Assembly: GCF_009720735.1 (NCBI RefSeq)
Contig: NZ_WNKU01000002.1
Coordinates: 279,290-343,289, forward strand
Length of the DNA stretch: 64,000 nt
Source of the DNA: Heliobacterium mobile
GTDB taxonomy: Bacteria; Bacillota; Desulfitobacteriia; Heliobacteriales; Heliobacteriaceae
Direction: 5' to 3'
Shown: positions 25,751 through 36,000 of the stretch, piece after piece
Layout: each line of letters starts with the position of its first letter
Position numbering within the stretch: position 1 is the first letter of the stretch
Notes under the pieces: model-generated
What the model saw: the letters and a program-made list of their open reading frames with translations, nothing else
Databases searched by the model: none
What the model was told of the DNA's origin: nothing
Program-made: the position numbers and the translations under genes

Positions 25751-25771
25751 GGAGGGGCCCTAAAGGCCCCT
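25751..25771 (-). other. GC-rich hairpin between the CBM25 and GT4 genes
   Basis: AGGGGCC and GGCCCCT-type arms around 25751-25771 flank a loop of about 5 nt, with no T-run. It may stabilise the 3' end of the CBM25 message or tune read-through into the GT4 gene 55 bp downstream. Confidence 0.4.
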
Positions 25772-26136
25772 TACCCGTTGTGCACCTGAATCGTCCAGTT
25801 AACGCCGCTGTTGTTGTCCCAGTTTTGGGCCGAATCATGGAAGCAGAAGTTCATGGTGCCCAAGTCGTGAGCGGGAAGAACTTTGACCCATCCGTAGCCA
25901 GTCTTATCCATCTCCACATCCTGTACCTTTTGCCACCGGTTTGCATCGCCATAACCGACATGGAGATAGACCTGATCGGCTCCGCTGTTGGCGAGCAAGC
26001 CCGAGTAAAGGATACAGACTTCCTGGCCAGCCGTGGCGGGCAGGGGGTCAATCCGAACGCCACCGGGGTAGATGTTTTTTGACATCTCTTCTAGACGGTT
26101 GTCCACGCTGAAGTTACTATACTTTTTGTCTCCCAA
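25771..26136 (-). CDS. Free-standing carbohydrate-binding module, CBM25-like
   Basis: A 121-residue protein that is almost wholly one starch-binding module. It contains VCILYSGLLANSGADQVYLHVGYG, then W at the ligand-binding face (NRWQKV, GWVKV) and FCFHDSAQNWDNNSGVNW. These match the CBM25 pattern seen at the end of amylases. There is no catalytic domain and no signal peptide, so it should bind glucan inside the cell. TTG at 26136 is 8 nt after GGAGG; the GTG at 26145 overlaps the SD. It is followed on the same strand by the GT4 gene, so it may act as a glycogen-granule protein. Confidence 0.8.
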   Translation of the reverse strand: MGDKKYSNFSVDNRLEEMSKNIYPGGVRIDPLPATAGQEVCILYSGLLANSGADQVYLHVGYGDANRWQKVQDVEMDKTGYGWVKVLPAHDLGTMNFCFHDSAQNWDNNSGVNWTIQVHNG

Positions 26137-26317
26137 ATAAATCACCTCCGTTGGATTTCGGGGCCATCGTTATTCGGGACCACTTCAGGGGACAGTGAAT
26201 CTTGATGCCGCTCTTAGTATGCGACTCTTTTCTGCGGCCTATGAACGGGACAGAGGGTAAATAAAAGCATTCGGGGAACCATTTGTGTCTAGATGAAAAG
26301 GTTTCGAGAAAAAGCAA

Positions 26318-26353
26318 AAAGGCCCGGAAGGGAGCAATTCCTTCCAGGCCTTT
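26318..26353 (-). terminator. Terminator of nifV
   Basis: AAAGGCC(C)GGAAGG (26318-26331) pairs with CCTTCC(A)GGCCTTT (26340-26353); the minus strand runs on into TTTTTGCTTTTT. The rest of the 250-bp gap between nifV and the CBM25 gene shows no other element I can name. Confidence 0.85.
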
Positions 26354-26388
26354 CAATAGATTACATTAACTCACGGGAAAATATGTTT

Positions 26389-27528
26389 TTAGTGTTCAGG
26401 ATACCCGTAGAGCTCTTCATAGATGTACATGATTTCCTTTTCAAAGAGGGGACGCTTCAATTGGACAGCCGTTTCACGGACGCGGGCCAGAACTTCGGCA
26501 GCCTGTACTTCCGTCATATCGATTTCAAACTCACGGAATTTGGCTTTGATGGAAGCCGTGCCGGAGTGCTTACCGATAACGATCTGACGAGCAAGACCCA
26601 CTTCTTCAGGAGAAATGACTTCGTAGGTTTTCGGGTTTTTCAGAACGCCGTCGCCATGGATCCCTGATTCATGGGCAAACATGTTGGAGCCGACGATCGA
26701 TTTCCAAGAAGGCAAGAAGCGACCGGAAGCCCGAGAAACATACTCACAAACTTCATGGAATTTATCGGTTTTGAAATTCAGATCGATGTTCTCGAGATAT
26801 TTAAGAGCCATAACCACTTCTTCCAGAGCCGAGTTCCCGGCCCGTTCGCCGAGACCGTTGACGGTCACGCCGACATGGGACGCGCCGGCTTTCACGCCGG
26901 CTAGGGCGTTGGCAGTAGCCATACCGAAGTCGTCATGGGTGTGCATTTCAATATCGATATCGACTGCTTCGCGAAGTGTCTTGATTCTATCGTAAATGAT
27001 AAAGGGTTCCATGATTCCGACGGTATCACAATAACGAATCCGGTCGGCGCCCACTTTTTTCGCTTCACGGGCAAACTGAATCAGGAAATCCATATCCGAG
27101 CGAGACGCATCTTCTGCGTTGACGGAGACATAGACGCCTTGCGATTTCGCAAATTCGCAGGCTTTCATCATCGATTCGAGAACCCACTCCCGAGAGGTCC
27201 GCAGCTTTTCTTGTATATGAATGTCCGATGTAGAGATGGAGATAGCTACCGCGTCACAGCCGCAATCAATGGAGTGTTGGATGTCAGAGATAACAGCACG
27301 GTTCCAACCCATGATGCTGGCTTTGAGACCCATCTTGCAGATTTGCTTGATGGCTTCTTTTTCATCGCCGCCCATGACGGGAATCCCTGCCTCGATCTGG
27401 TGAACCCCTAACTCATCCAGCATACGTGCAATCCGTAATTTTTCTTTGTTGGCAAATACAACGCCTGCTGTTTGCTCACCATCACGTAACGTTGTGTCTA
27501 CGATAAATACCTGCTTATTGGTCAACAC
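26389..27528 (-). CDS. nifV: Homocitrate synthase (NifV-type)
   Basis: A 379-residue enzyme of the DRE-TIM metallolyase family that condenses acetyl-CoA with 2-oxoglutarate to homocitrate, the organic ligand of FeMo-co. It shows VDTTLRDGEQTAGV (catalytic Arg, metal Asp), MHTHDDFGMATANALAG (HxH metal ligands) and VNGLGERAGN. The length and lack of a LeuA regulatory domain fit NifV rather than isopropylmalate synthase. GTG at 27528 is 7 nt after AGGAG; ATG at 27543 has no SD. No other nif gene lies in the window, so a role in lysine-type or other homocitrate use remains possible. Confidence 0.85.
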   Translation of the reverse strand: MLTNKQVFIVDTTLRDGEQTAGVVFANKEKLRIARMLDELGVHQIEAGIPVMGGDEKEAIKQICKMGLKASIMGWNRAVISDIQHSIDCGCDAVAISISTSDIHIQEKLRTSREWVLESMMKACEFAKSQGVYVSVNAEDASRSDMDFLIQFAREAKKVGADRIRYCDTVGIMEPFIIYDRIKTLREAVDIDIEMHTHDDFGMATANALAGVKAGASHVGVTVNGLGERAGNSALEEVVMALKYLENIDLNFKTDKFHEVCEYVSRASGRFLPSWKSIVGSNMFAHESGIHGDGVLKNPKTYEVISPEEVGLARQIVIGKHSGTASIKAKFREFEIDMTEVQAAEVLARVRETAVQLKRPLFEKEIMYIYEELYGYPEH

Positions 27529-27577
27529 CCTCACACTCCTCATGCATATTTATGTTATTTTACGTAAAGACTATTAT

Positions 27578-27605
27578 ATTTTATCATAAATACATGCTAA
27601 CGCAA
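27578..27605 (-). promoter_or_regulatory. Putative nifV promoter
   Basis: On the minus strand TTGCGT (27605-27600) and TAAAAT (27583-27578) are 16 bp apart, with TATAAT overlapping just downstream. I found no sigma-54 -24/-12 element. Confidence 0.4.
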
Positions 27606-27635
27606 GAATAGCGGAGCTCATATACTGTATACAGG

Positions 27636-27661
27636 AAAAACCGCCTATTTTACGGGTTTTT
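27636..27661 (-). terminator. Terminator of the small unknown gene
   Basis: AAAACCC and GGTTTTT-type arms enclose an AT-rich loop on the minus strand, 32 bp past the stop at 27693, with a T-run after the stem. The stem is short and imperfect. Confidence 0.6.
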
Positions 27662-27692
27662 TGCTAATTTGACGACATCGTTTGACACTTGA

Positions 27693-27905
27693 CTAGGCCC
27701 ATTCGACAGCAACAATCTTTTCAATCAATAGCGGACGCTGCTGCGGCTCGGCCAAATCAACGGGAAGTACATAGGCCAAGGGTGGAGCTATGTCTACAAC
27801 TTGATATCGCTTGACCGTACCGTCAGAAAAATAGACATAGACCTGTCGTTCCGAGGTCTTCGCTTGTTCTAACATGTTATAAACGTGGCTCCGGTGCAAG
27901 CCCAT
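27693..27905 (-). CDS. Small hypothetical protein
   Basis: A 70-residue protein whose ATG lies 6 nt after GGGGGTG; an open frame up to 27929 lacks an SD. It has a short helical start (RSHVYNMLEQAKTSERQ) and then beta-rich sequence (VYVYFSDGTVKRYQVVDIAP, LLIEKIVAVEWA). The pattern suggests a small beta-barrel domain. Function unknown. It lies 36 bp downstream of bcp on the same strand. Confidence 0.65.
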   Translation of the reverse strand: MGLHRSHVYNMLEQAKTSERQVYVYFSDGTVKRYQVVDIAPPLAYVLPVDLAEPQQRPLLIEKIVAVEWA

Positions 27906-27941
27906 GTTGCACACCCCCTTGACCTGCATTCGGTTTCCTTT

Positions 27942-28403
27942 TTAGCCGATGGAATCGAGCACTTTGGCAGCGTGTCCTGCCGCTTTTACCTTACGAAAAA
28001 TATGGGTAATGACCCCGTCGGGATCGATGATAAAAGTGGACCGCTCAATCCCGATGGACTTTTTCCCATACATGTTCTTTTCTTTCAGCACCTGATAGAG
28101 GTTACAAAGGGTGCTGTCGCCGTCACTGAGCAGGAGAAAGGGCAGTTCCTGTTTCGTTATAAATTTACCATGAGATGTGACGCTGTCCCGGCTCACACCT
28201 AAGACCACCGTGTTTTTGTCCAGAAATTGACCATGTAGATCTCGAAATTCCTGAGCTTCGGTGGTACAGCCAGCTGTGTTGTCTTTGGGATAAAAATATA
28301 GGACCACATAGCTGCCTCGAAACTGGCTCAGGCTAACTTCTTCCCCATTCGATGCCGGAAGGGTAAAGTCGGGAGCGATTTGACCTGCAATTAATTCTGC
28401 CAT
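27942..28403 (-). CDS. bcp: Peroxiredoxin, Bcp/PrxQ family
   Basis: A 153-residue thioredoxin-fold peroxidase that reduces hydrogen peroxide and organic peroxides. The peroxidatic Cys46 lies in DNTAGCTTEAQEFRD. Position 51, where many Bcp proteins carry the resolving Cys (TEAC), is Gln here, so the protein is of the 1-Cys-like or alternative-partner kind. Typical later elements are VVLGVSRDSVTSH and STFIIDPDGVITHIF. It is probably co-transcribed with the small gene downstream. Confidence 0.92.
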   Translation of the reverse strand: MAELIAGQIAPDFTLPASNGEEVSLSQFRGSYVVLYFYPKDNTAGCTTEAQEFRDLHGQFLDKNTVVLGVSRDSVTSHGKFITKQELPFLLLSDGDSTLCNLYQVLKEKNMYGKKSIGIERSTFIIDPDGVITHIFRKVKAAGHAAKVLDSIG

Positions 28404-28514
28404 GGAATTGAACCTCCTTGGAATGTCTGTATCACTATGCTACCTGCTTATAGGGAATTTATTAAATGCGAAGTAATGTCGTTCCGTTCCTACCGGCTAA
28501 CTCCAAAGCTAGGA

Positions 28515-28988
28515 TTACTTTTTTCGGAAAACCATCCGGCAGCAGGCGTCTCCAGCGCCGATGCGCTTCTCCGGGATGAATTCGAAATCAGGGAAGCAGG
28601 CCATAATCCCACGGTCCCCTTGAACAGCCCAGTCACAGAGAACATCGGTCTGTTCAACGGTGCAGCCGTGTCGTTCCTGCCAAGCGACTACCAAGGGGCA
28701 ATGATGAAATTCAATGACCGCCTCTTCCGGGGTGACTTTGGCGATATTCATTTCGAAAACCGCTTGTGATACGGGCTTGGCGAACTGTTTAACCAGTTCT
28801 TCCATGTCCGACGTCGGTTCCATGGCTTGCCCCTTCATCTGACCGTAACGGAAAATCGATTTTTTCGCTATGGCCTCTGCATCAAAACCTAGGTTTTTTG
28901 CTTCTTCTAACATCAGATAGAACCAAGTGGCTCGGTCTTGAAAGGCTTGGCGGACCGTTTCAAGGGAAAAGGATTTTTCTTGGGTCAC
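28515..28988 (-). CDS. L-2-amino-thiazoline-4-carboxylic acid hydrolase-like protein
   Basis: A 157-residue protein. The N-terminal half is helical; the C-terminal half has the pattern EFHHCPLVVAWQERHGCTVEQ, then LCDWAVQGDRGI and the GDACCRMVF ending. This Cys-rich pattern (CPL, LC, CC) matches the ATC-hydrolase family, whose founder opens the thiazoline ring in D,L-ATC to L-cysteine conversion. Most homologues in anaerobes have no tested role. It lies 22 bp downstream of addA on the same strand. Confidence 0.6.
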   Translation of the reverse strand: MTQEKSFSLETVRQAFQDRATWFYLMLEEAKNLGFDAEAIAKKSIFRYGQMKGQAMEPTSDMEELVKQFAKPVSQAVFEMNIAKVTPEEAVIEFHHCPLVVAWQERHGCTVEQTDVLCDWAVQGDRGIMACFPDFEFIPEKRIGAGDACCRMVFRKK

Positions 28989-29010
28989 AAGGTTACACCT
29001 CCGCAGTTTT

Positions 29011-32000
29011 TTATAGAGCCAATTCCTGACCGGTGGAGATCATGTACAGGTATCGATCTTTCACCGTCGTACCCATGATTTTCTCGATGGCTCGATGATA
29101 AAGGTTGATTTGCCCTCGGTATCTTTGGAAAAGGTCTTCGATCCAGTCATCCTTACTTCGACTGGCCGGGCGGTGGTCTGTCTTGTAGTCCAGCAGTACC
29201 CAACCGTCAAGTTCTTCAAAGAGGCAGTCGATGACCCCTTGCACGACAACGAATTCTCCGGGAGGGCTCTTCGGCTCTACCTCTTGCGCAGAAAGGGCCA
29301 AACTAAAAGGAACTTCCCGGAGGATCTGTTTGGACTGACCTAATCGTTGACCCAGGGGACTCTCAACGAAACGCAAAATCTCGCTTAGTTCAATTACATC
29401 CCGCTGCTCCCCTGTTAATATTTCGCGCTCTACCAGGCTGTCTACCTGCTTTTGAATCGCTTCTTTTGTTAAGTTTTCTGCGTAATTTAAGTGCTGCATG
29501 ACCAAATGAACAGCCGAACCCCGTTCAACCGCCGATAGACGGGTTTGCTGCTGGAGAAAACGGGGACGGATGTCGATGAGACGGTCAGACGATTTTTGGG
29601 GAACGTCCCGACATTCTACCTGTGATGATTCGGGCCATCGATCGGCCCCAGGGAGTTCATCGCTTTCTAGATTCATCTGGTCAAAGCGGTCTTTCACTTT
29701 GCTCACAGCTACCTTGGCCGGAATAGCTGCGGCGTCCCGATGGGGATACTGCCAGGACAAGTAAGAGTCAACGAGGTCAGTGCCGGTAACCGGTTCGATT
29801 CGGTGCAGTTTTTCTATCCATTCCGGGTTTAGGGGCCTATGAGCCATCTCTAACTCTTCTTGCCGGAGAAGACTTGCTTTGGGCCAATATTGAATCTTCC
29901 ATCGAGACAGACCGCTCTTGTCGAGTACCTTCTCCGTTTCAGTCCCTGCCTGCTCTTGAACGGCAAGGTCTGCCTCGCTAAGCGAACCCTTCGGTGCTGA
30001 ATCGTCGGAGTTCTCAGCGGTCAAAAAACCGGCAGCCCATTTAACGAAGATTTTACCGTCACGGTGGCGAGACAATGATGGACCGATCCAATCGATGTAG
30101 CTTTTCGCTCGTAAAAGCACTTCATCCGGGAGCGGTCCGATTCCTGTAGATTCTGCTTTGCTTCCTTCGAGGGTCGCCGAAGCATCCTGCACCCACTGGC
30201 GGGCCGAATCCTCCATGTTGCGGACAGTACCAACCAGGATGAGTTTTTCTTTGGCCCGCGTCAAGGCTACATAGAGAATCCGCATCTCTTCCGCCAAGGT
30301 TTCCCGGTAGAGGCGGCGCTGTATGGCGAGTTTCGCCACTGTGGGGTAGCGAAAACGCAGCTTCGTATCGACTACGATGGGACCAAGGCCCAGGTTTTTA
30401 TGGATGAGCAGATCTTTATAGAGGTCCTTTTTGTTGAATTGAGTCCCCAAGGCTGTCACAAAGACGACAGGAAATTCAAGACCTTTGCTCTTGTGGATGC
30501 TCATGATGCGGACTACGTTTTCCTTTTCTCCTAAGGCACGAGCCGTTCCCAAGTCGCCTCCTTGATCCTGAAGACGTTCAATAAAGCGGAGGAAACGGAA
30601 GAGCCCTCGAAAACTGGTCGCTTCATATTGACGAGCCCGGAAGTGAAGTGCCCTCAGGTTGGCTTGACGCTGGCCACCGCCAGGCATGGCACCGGCATAG
30701 TCGTAGTAGCCGGTCTCCTGGTAAATCTGCCAGATGAGTTGGGAAAGAGGATTTCGCCGGGCCAAGGTCCGCCAGTCTTCAACCTGTTTAAAAAAGCGGG
30801 AAAGCCGTTGCGCAAGGGTACTGTCACTGGGATTCGAATCTGTCGGTCCAGCCCCCTCGACTCTCTCGATAAATGCCCGCGCCGCTTCATAATAGCTCCC
30901 TCGGCTGTCGGCCAGACGGATTTGCGCCAGTTCTTCTGCTGTAAATTGGAACAGAGGCGATCGCAAGGTAGCGACCAAAGGGATGTCCTGACGAGGATTG
31001 TCGATAACCCGCAGCAAAGAGAGCATGACTGAGATCTCTGTCGCTTCAAAATAGCCTGTGCCCACTTCAGCGTATGCTGGTACACCAGCAGCCCGGAATT
31101 CTTCGAGAAAGGTGTCGGCACGGCCTCGCGTCCCCCGCATCAAGATGACGATATCGCGGTAGGCGATGGGGCGATAACCGCCTTGGTCCTTGTCAAAGAC
31201 AGGCATTGCGCTGTCTACGAGTTCTTGAATGCGTTTCGCCACGATCCGCGCCTCATATTGAGCGGCTTCGAGCACTTGCAAATCCGATTCTTCGGCGCCT
31301 TCTACACTATCCATAGCACTGTTGTTTGCATCAGTCTTATCGCCGACCTGTGCCCCACTATCGTCGGTTCCGCCTTCCTTAGCCAGGGCTGCCTCATCAT
31401 TTTCGTCAGGCTGACGTTGGATCAGATGCAGTTCGATCGTCCGGTCTATGTCCCGCTTCTCTTCATCGGGCAAGGCCGGAAAAATAGCGCCGTGAACCAG
31501 TTCGGCCTTCGCGTCGTAATCCATCTCTCCCGCTTGCTCCGTCATGATTTGGCGGAAGATAAAGTTGACACCGTGGATTACGTTGCTCCGGCTGCGGAAG
31601 TTTTTTGCCAGATCGATTCTTTGTCCGACCAGACCGCTGTCTCGTTCGCCTGTACTCTCCCCATAGGTACTGTAGCTTCGGTACTTTTCTAAAAACAGCC
31701 CCGGTTCAGCTAAACGGAAGCGATAAATGCTCTGCTTCACATCGCCTACCATAAAACGGTTCTGATTCGCGAGGAGTCGCAACATGGTTTCTTGCACCAT
31801 GTTCGTGTCTTGGTATTCGTCGGTCAAGACTTCATGAAAATGGTCTTTGAGATCGAATGCCAAGGAAGAGGCAGATGGATTGGACCGTTCCGATGCCGGC
31901 TCCAGCAGAAGGCGCAGGCAAAAATGTTCCAAGTCGTTAAAGTCCACCAGGCGCTTTTCTAGCTTTGCTTTTCTAAACTCCTGTTGAAAGGTGAGCACCA

Positions 32001-33084
32001 CCTCAACGAGTGCCTCCATCGCCGGCAAAGCCAGTTGCAAGTCAGCAAGCAGATCTTGAGGACTGCGGTTAAAGTATTTCTCTGTGATCGCAGTCAGTTT
32101 TTTCTTGGCTTGATTGCGACGGCGTGTCACTTCTTCCTTCAAACCTTCGTCAACGGGGCCCCGTACAGCTTTAGCCCGGGCGAAGGCCATGTCCTTAAAG
32201 AGCTCATGTAGCCGGCCCCAAGAGTGTTTGGCCGCCATCATCATGTCCTGCACCATCTGAATGTCGGCATTCAGTCCGTCGGCATAAGGAGCCGGACCGC
32301 CAGGTAGCCGACACAAGGCCAAGGCCCGGATCAGCATTCCTTCTACTTCGGCCAGATCGATGGACAATTCCCGGCGCAAAGCGGCAAACCAGGGCAAGTC
32401 TTCCCAGGCTGGGCTTTGAACCGCTTCCCGGAGCACTTGCAGGATGTCCTGAAGCCACTGTTCCGGCCAGGGCTGGCTCATCGCTTTGTCGTAAAGTTGG
32501 AGGACCATCTCCTGCAGGGCCATGTCGTCCCGATCACCGCCATAGGCGTCCGCCAGGACCGTAAAGGCTTTTTTGGCAGTTCCATCGTTGCCTGACGCCT
32601 CTATGGTAAGGCTGTTTTCGCTAGACATTTCGCCAGCCTGCTCATAGAGGCTTTCAAAGACATCGTCGAGCACGTCTTGCCGGAGCAAGGCGATTTCCGT
32701 CTCGTCGGCTACTCGGAAAGCCGGATCGATGTCGAGGCGGTAATAATGACGGCGCACCAGATCGAGGCAGAAGGAATGCAGTGTCGTGATGGGCGCTCGA
32801 TTTAAGAGAACCAGTTGATGGCGCAAGTGCTTCTGCTCAGGATGAGCCGCCAGTTCTTTGGTGAGGGCGGCTCCAATGCGCTCACGCATCTCCGCAGCTG
32901 CTGCATTGGTGAAGGTGACGACGAGCAGCCGGTCCACGTCGACGCCTTCTTTGAGGATGCCGATGATCCGCTCTACGAGTACAGCCGTCTTGCCGGAGCC
33001 GGCCGCCGCTGCCACTAGGAGGTCACTGCCCCGGGCTGTCACGGCCTGCCACTGTTCATCAGTCCATTTGGGATCGCGTATCAC
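29011..33084 (-). CDS. addA: ATP-dependent helicase/nuclease subunit A (AddA)
   Basis: A 1357-residue UvrD-like helicase fused to a RecB-family nuclease. It shows Walker A AAAGSGKT (26-33), TFTNAAAAEMRERI, the DEYQDTN Walker B box, GDVKQSIYRFR, and SIHKSKGLEFPVVFV and YVALTRAKEKL (motifs V and VI). The C-terminal nuclease has the DxxxxLDYKTD core. AddAB resects double-strand breaks up to Chi. It is longer than the usual 1230-1280 residues, partly through an acidic insert (about DENDEAALAKEGGTDDSGAQ onward) before the 2A domain. The GTG start overlaps the addB stop (GTGA). Confidence 0.97.
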   Translation of the reverse strand: MIRDPKWTDEQWQAVTARGSDLLVAAAAGSGKTAVLVERIIGILKEGVDVDRLLVVTFTNAAAAEMRERIGAALTKELAAHPEQKHLRHQLVLLNRAPITTLHSFCLDLVRRHYYRLDIDPAFRVADETEIALLRQDVLDDVFESLYEQAGEMSSENSLTIEASGNDGTAKKAFTVLADAYGGDRDDMALQEMVLQLYDKAMSQPWPEQWLQDILQVLREAVQSPAWEDLPWFAALRRELSIDLAEVEGMLIRALALCRLPGGPAPYADGLNADIQMVQDMMMAAKHSWGRLHELFKDMAFARAKAVRGPVDEGLKEEVTRRRNQAKKKLTAITEKYFNRSPQDLLADLQLALPAMEALVEVVLTFQQEFRKAKLEKRLVDFNDLEHFCLRLLLEPASERSNPSASSLAFDLKDHFHEVLTDEYQDTNMVQETMLRLLANQNRFMVGDVKQSIYRFRLAEPGLFLEKYRSYSTYGESTGERDSGLVGQRIDLAKNFRSRSNVIHGVNFIFRQIMTEQAGEMDYDAKAELVHGAIFPALPDEEKRDIDRTIELHLIQRQPDENDEAALAKEGGTDDSGAQVGDKTDANNSAMDSVEGAEESDLQVLEAAQYEARIVAKRIQELVDSAMPVFDKDQGGYRPIAYRDIVILMRGTRGRADTFLEEFRAAGVPAYAEVGTGYFEATEISVMLSLLRVIDNPRQDIPLVATLRSPLFQFTAEELAQIRLADSRGSYYEAARAFIERVEGAGPTDSNPSDSTLAQRLSRFFKQVEDWRTLARRNPLSQLIWQIYQETGYYDYAGAMPGGGQRQANLRALHFRARQYEATSFRGLFRFLRFIERLQDQGGDLGTARALGEKENVVRIMSIHKSKGLEFPVVFVTALGTQFNKKDLYKDLLIHKNLGLGPIVVDTKLRFRYPTVAKLAIQRRLYRETLAEEMRILYVALTRAKEKLILVGTVRNMEDSARQWVQDASATLEGSKAESTGIGPLPDEVLLRAKSYIDWIGPSLSRHRDGKIFVKWAAGFLTAENSDDSAPKGSLSEADLAVQEQAGTETEKVLDKSGLSRWKIQYWPKASLLRQEELEMAHRPLNPEWIEKLHRIEPVTGTDLVDSYLSWQYPHRDAAAIPAKVAVSKVKDRFDQMNLESDELPGADRWPESSQVECRDVPQKSSDRLIDIRPRFLQQQTRLSAVERGSAVHLVMQHLNYAENLTKEAIQKQVDSLVEREILTGEQRDVIELSEILRFVESPLGQRLGQSKQILREVPFSLALSAQEVEPKSPPGEFVVVQGVIDCLFEELDGWVLLDYKTDHRPASRSKDDWIEDLFQRYRGQINLYHRAIEKIMGTTVKDRYLYMISTGQELAL

Positions 33085-36000
33085 CGGATCACCCCCTGTA
33101 GAATCGGAATGGAGCCGTCGCCGACTTTTTGCCAGAGGATCTCCGGCGCCTCATCGATGAGTGTGCGATAGCCGTTATCTTGCAAAAGCCGGTCAAACTG
33201 GCAGACCGGTTTATAGGGGCAAAAACTGCAAGCGAGGCGGTCATCCCGTCGGTAAGGCTCGATAGCGACAAAACCCTCCATGATGGCATCGCCGACCCGC
33301 GAAAAGACTTTTTGTAAATATCCTCTAAGCATGCTGAACTGTTCCAAAGTGAGCACCGAAGAGGCGCTGTAGAAAGAACCGTCTTTTTTCAATCCTACTG
33401 GAATGAGCGGCGAGTACCCGCTGGACGTTTCCTTATCCATGAGGGCGACCAATTCGGGATCGGCTAGGACATGGCCGCGCATTTTCAGTTCTTTTAATAG
33501 AGCCTGAGCCGCTTCGTCCGGTCCGAGGGGACCTCCTGACGATAGGAGGGGATTGCGCACGCCAAAATAGAGCATCCCGCCTGGCTGGCAGGGCGTAAGG
33601 GGTGATGGCCGTCCACTCATTAACGGTTGAATGAGCTTATTTCCGTGCTGCAGGGCTACGTCAAGGTAAGTGAGCAGTTGCAGCTTTAATCCATGGACCA
33701 TATCGGCAAGCTTCACATCAGCTCGGCTGGATTTGTAGTCGATCACTCGCAGCCAAGGCTTTTCCTGGGCGATCACCCCGTCAATGCGGTCAATGCGGCC
33801 GACCAGATCCATGTAATGGCCCCCGGTCAAGGGAACTCGTACCGGTGGCAACAGTTCACCGGGACCGAAACCGATCTCCAACCCTAGCGGTTGAAAGTCT
33901 CCTCGCCGGGCATGCTCACCGAGCACATGGACGGCTTGAGATAGGGTTTGCTGAAGCCGTCCCGTCAAATAGCGGTAGCGGGCCGTACTGAGGAGGATCT
34001 CGTTTTGCAGCTGCGGTGCCAGCGCAGAGACGACCTCTTTTGTCATCTTCACCATCTGATCCTGTGACAGGGCGCCCCAATGAAGATTCTCCTGGCGAAG
34101 GCGGTCTCCAAACTGTTTTAAGGCCGCATGGAAAAATTGGCCTAAATCGGGCGCTTGAAGACGAAAAACAGGGCGCTCTTTCAAGCGCAATCCATAGGAG
34201 ACGAAGTGCGCGAAGGGACAGGCCAGGAAATTCTCCACTCGGGAGACGCTGGCTTTTAATGGTGCACCATATAAACGGCGGCTGACGGGCTTTGGCAAAA
34301 AGTGCTCCTGGTTTTTATGCCAAAGGCCGCTGAGCACTGGACCCATCCGTTCGCGCCATTCCGAGCGTGCCGCCATCCAGGAATAGGTCTCCCACCAGAC
34401 TAGGGGGATCGCTCGGCCCGTCAAGGCTTCCCGGAATTGGGGGATTAGATAGGAAAGGCTTCGTCCGCTATGGCAGATGTATTCCCAGGCCAGTTCCTCT
34501 TCAAAGCTGCGCAATTCCTGTGTCCCGGCTGTAGAAACCAGTCCGGGTTCAAGGCTCCAAGCTTTTTCCTGAAGGTTAGGGAAAATCTCCCGCACCCGGG
34601 CGATGACCGGCGACGGCAGTTGGGCACGGCCCTCCTCATCGGCTAAGGGAAAAGAGAGATAACACCGTTCCTGCGCTCGTGTCATAGCTACATAGACATG
34701 ATATTCCTCGTCGAAAAGGCGGCGGCGGCTCCCTGGAGCAAGTTCCAGTCCCGTCTGTTCCTGGATACGTTCCCGTTCCCGATCGTCAAAGATGCCGTCA
34801 TCTTTGGGCCGAGCCGGAAGCACTCCCTCGGAGACGCCCAGGACAAAGGCGGCTTTCACTTCTGGGCTGCGAGATCGATCGAGCGTGCCGATGAGCACCT
34901 GATCGAGTTCCGGCGGGATAAGGCCGAGGCGCAAACTGTCGAGGCCAGCCTCCATGACGACGGCGTAGGTGGCTAGATCGATCGGCTTTTCTCCCAGCGA
35001 TTCGACGATTTGATCAAAAAGGTCCATAATCGCCGACCAGACCTGACGATGGGCCCGAGCCTCCTCCAGTCGTCCCTCTTCTTCACAAGCTGTTATCCAC
35101 TGGCCCAGTTGCTCCGGCACGTTCAGTTCCACCAGCAACTGGTAAAGACTCGCCGTAACAGACCGTACCTCTGCTAAACCTTGGACAGCTTTTTGGAAGT
35201 TCAATAACCCTTTCCGAGCCCGATCTCGAGCGTCGTTGATGGCGGCCAATTGAGCCAATTCGGCATCGTTGAATTCCCTGTCATCGTCCCCTAAGGTGAG
35301 CCGGCGGCGAAACATCCATGGTTGACTGTCCCACCAGCGCCAACTGCGGATGCCATGGGAAAGTACGTAGTTTTCCAACTGGTCCACTTCATCCCGGCTA
35401 ATTGGCACCAGATCAGTCTTCAAATAGCGAAAAACGGGCTCATAGGACCAGTCTTTGATCACCGTTTCTAGGGCCGAGCGAACGAGCTCTACCAAAGGAT
35501 GATGAGCTACAGGTCGTTTTCGGTCCATGAAAAAGGGGATGCCGAAGTCCTGAAAGACGGAGGCAAGCAGTTCCTGATAAGACTCCAAATCACGAAGGAA
35601 GAGAGCCATGTCCCGCCAGCGATAGCCTTGATCCCGGCAAAGACGGATCATCTCTCTCGCTGCCCCTTCCACTTCGCTGCGGCGATTGACGGCGGCACAG
35701 ATTTGCAGGCCCGGTGAATCAACCGCCCAGAGGACACCCGGCCGGCGGAAGTAACAGGATTCTAGATGCTGCAGCTCCGGCGCCTGCCGAAAACGTGGCG
35801 CTACGTCCGGTGTAAGATGGAGCGCCTTTTCTATCGAAACTTGGTGGTCCTTCGCTAATTGCAGGAGTTTTTCCTGAGTCTCACGAGTGCGAAAAAAAGG
35901 ATCGGTCAGATCACACGGAAGATCCAACTGAGTCGGATCCAGGCAGAGAGCCATGTGGACCCGGCGGCAGGTCTTCATGAGAGCCCCGACGACAGACAAT

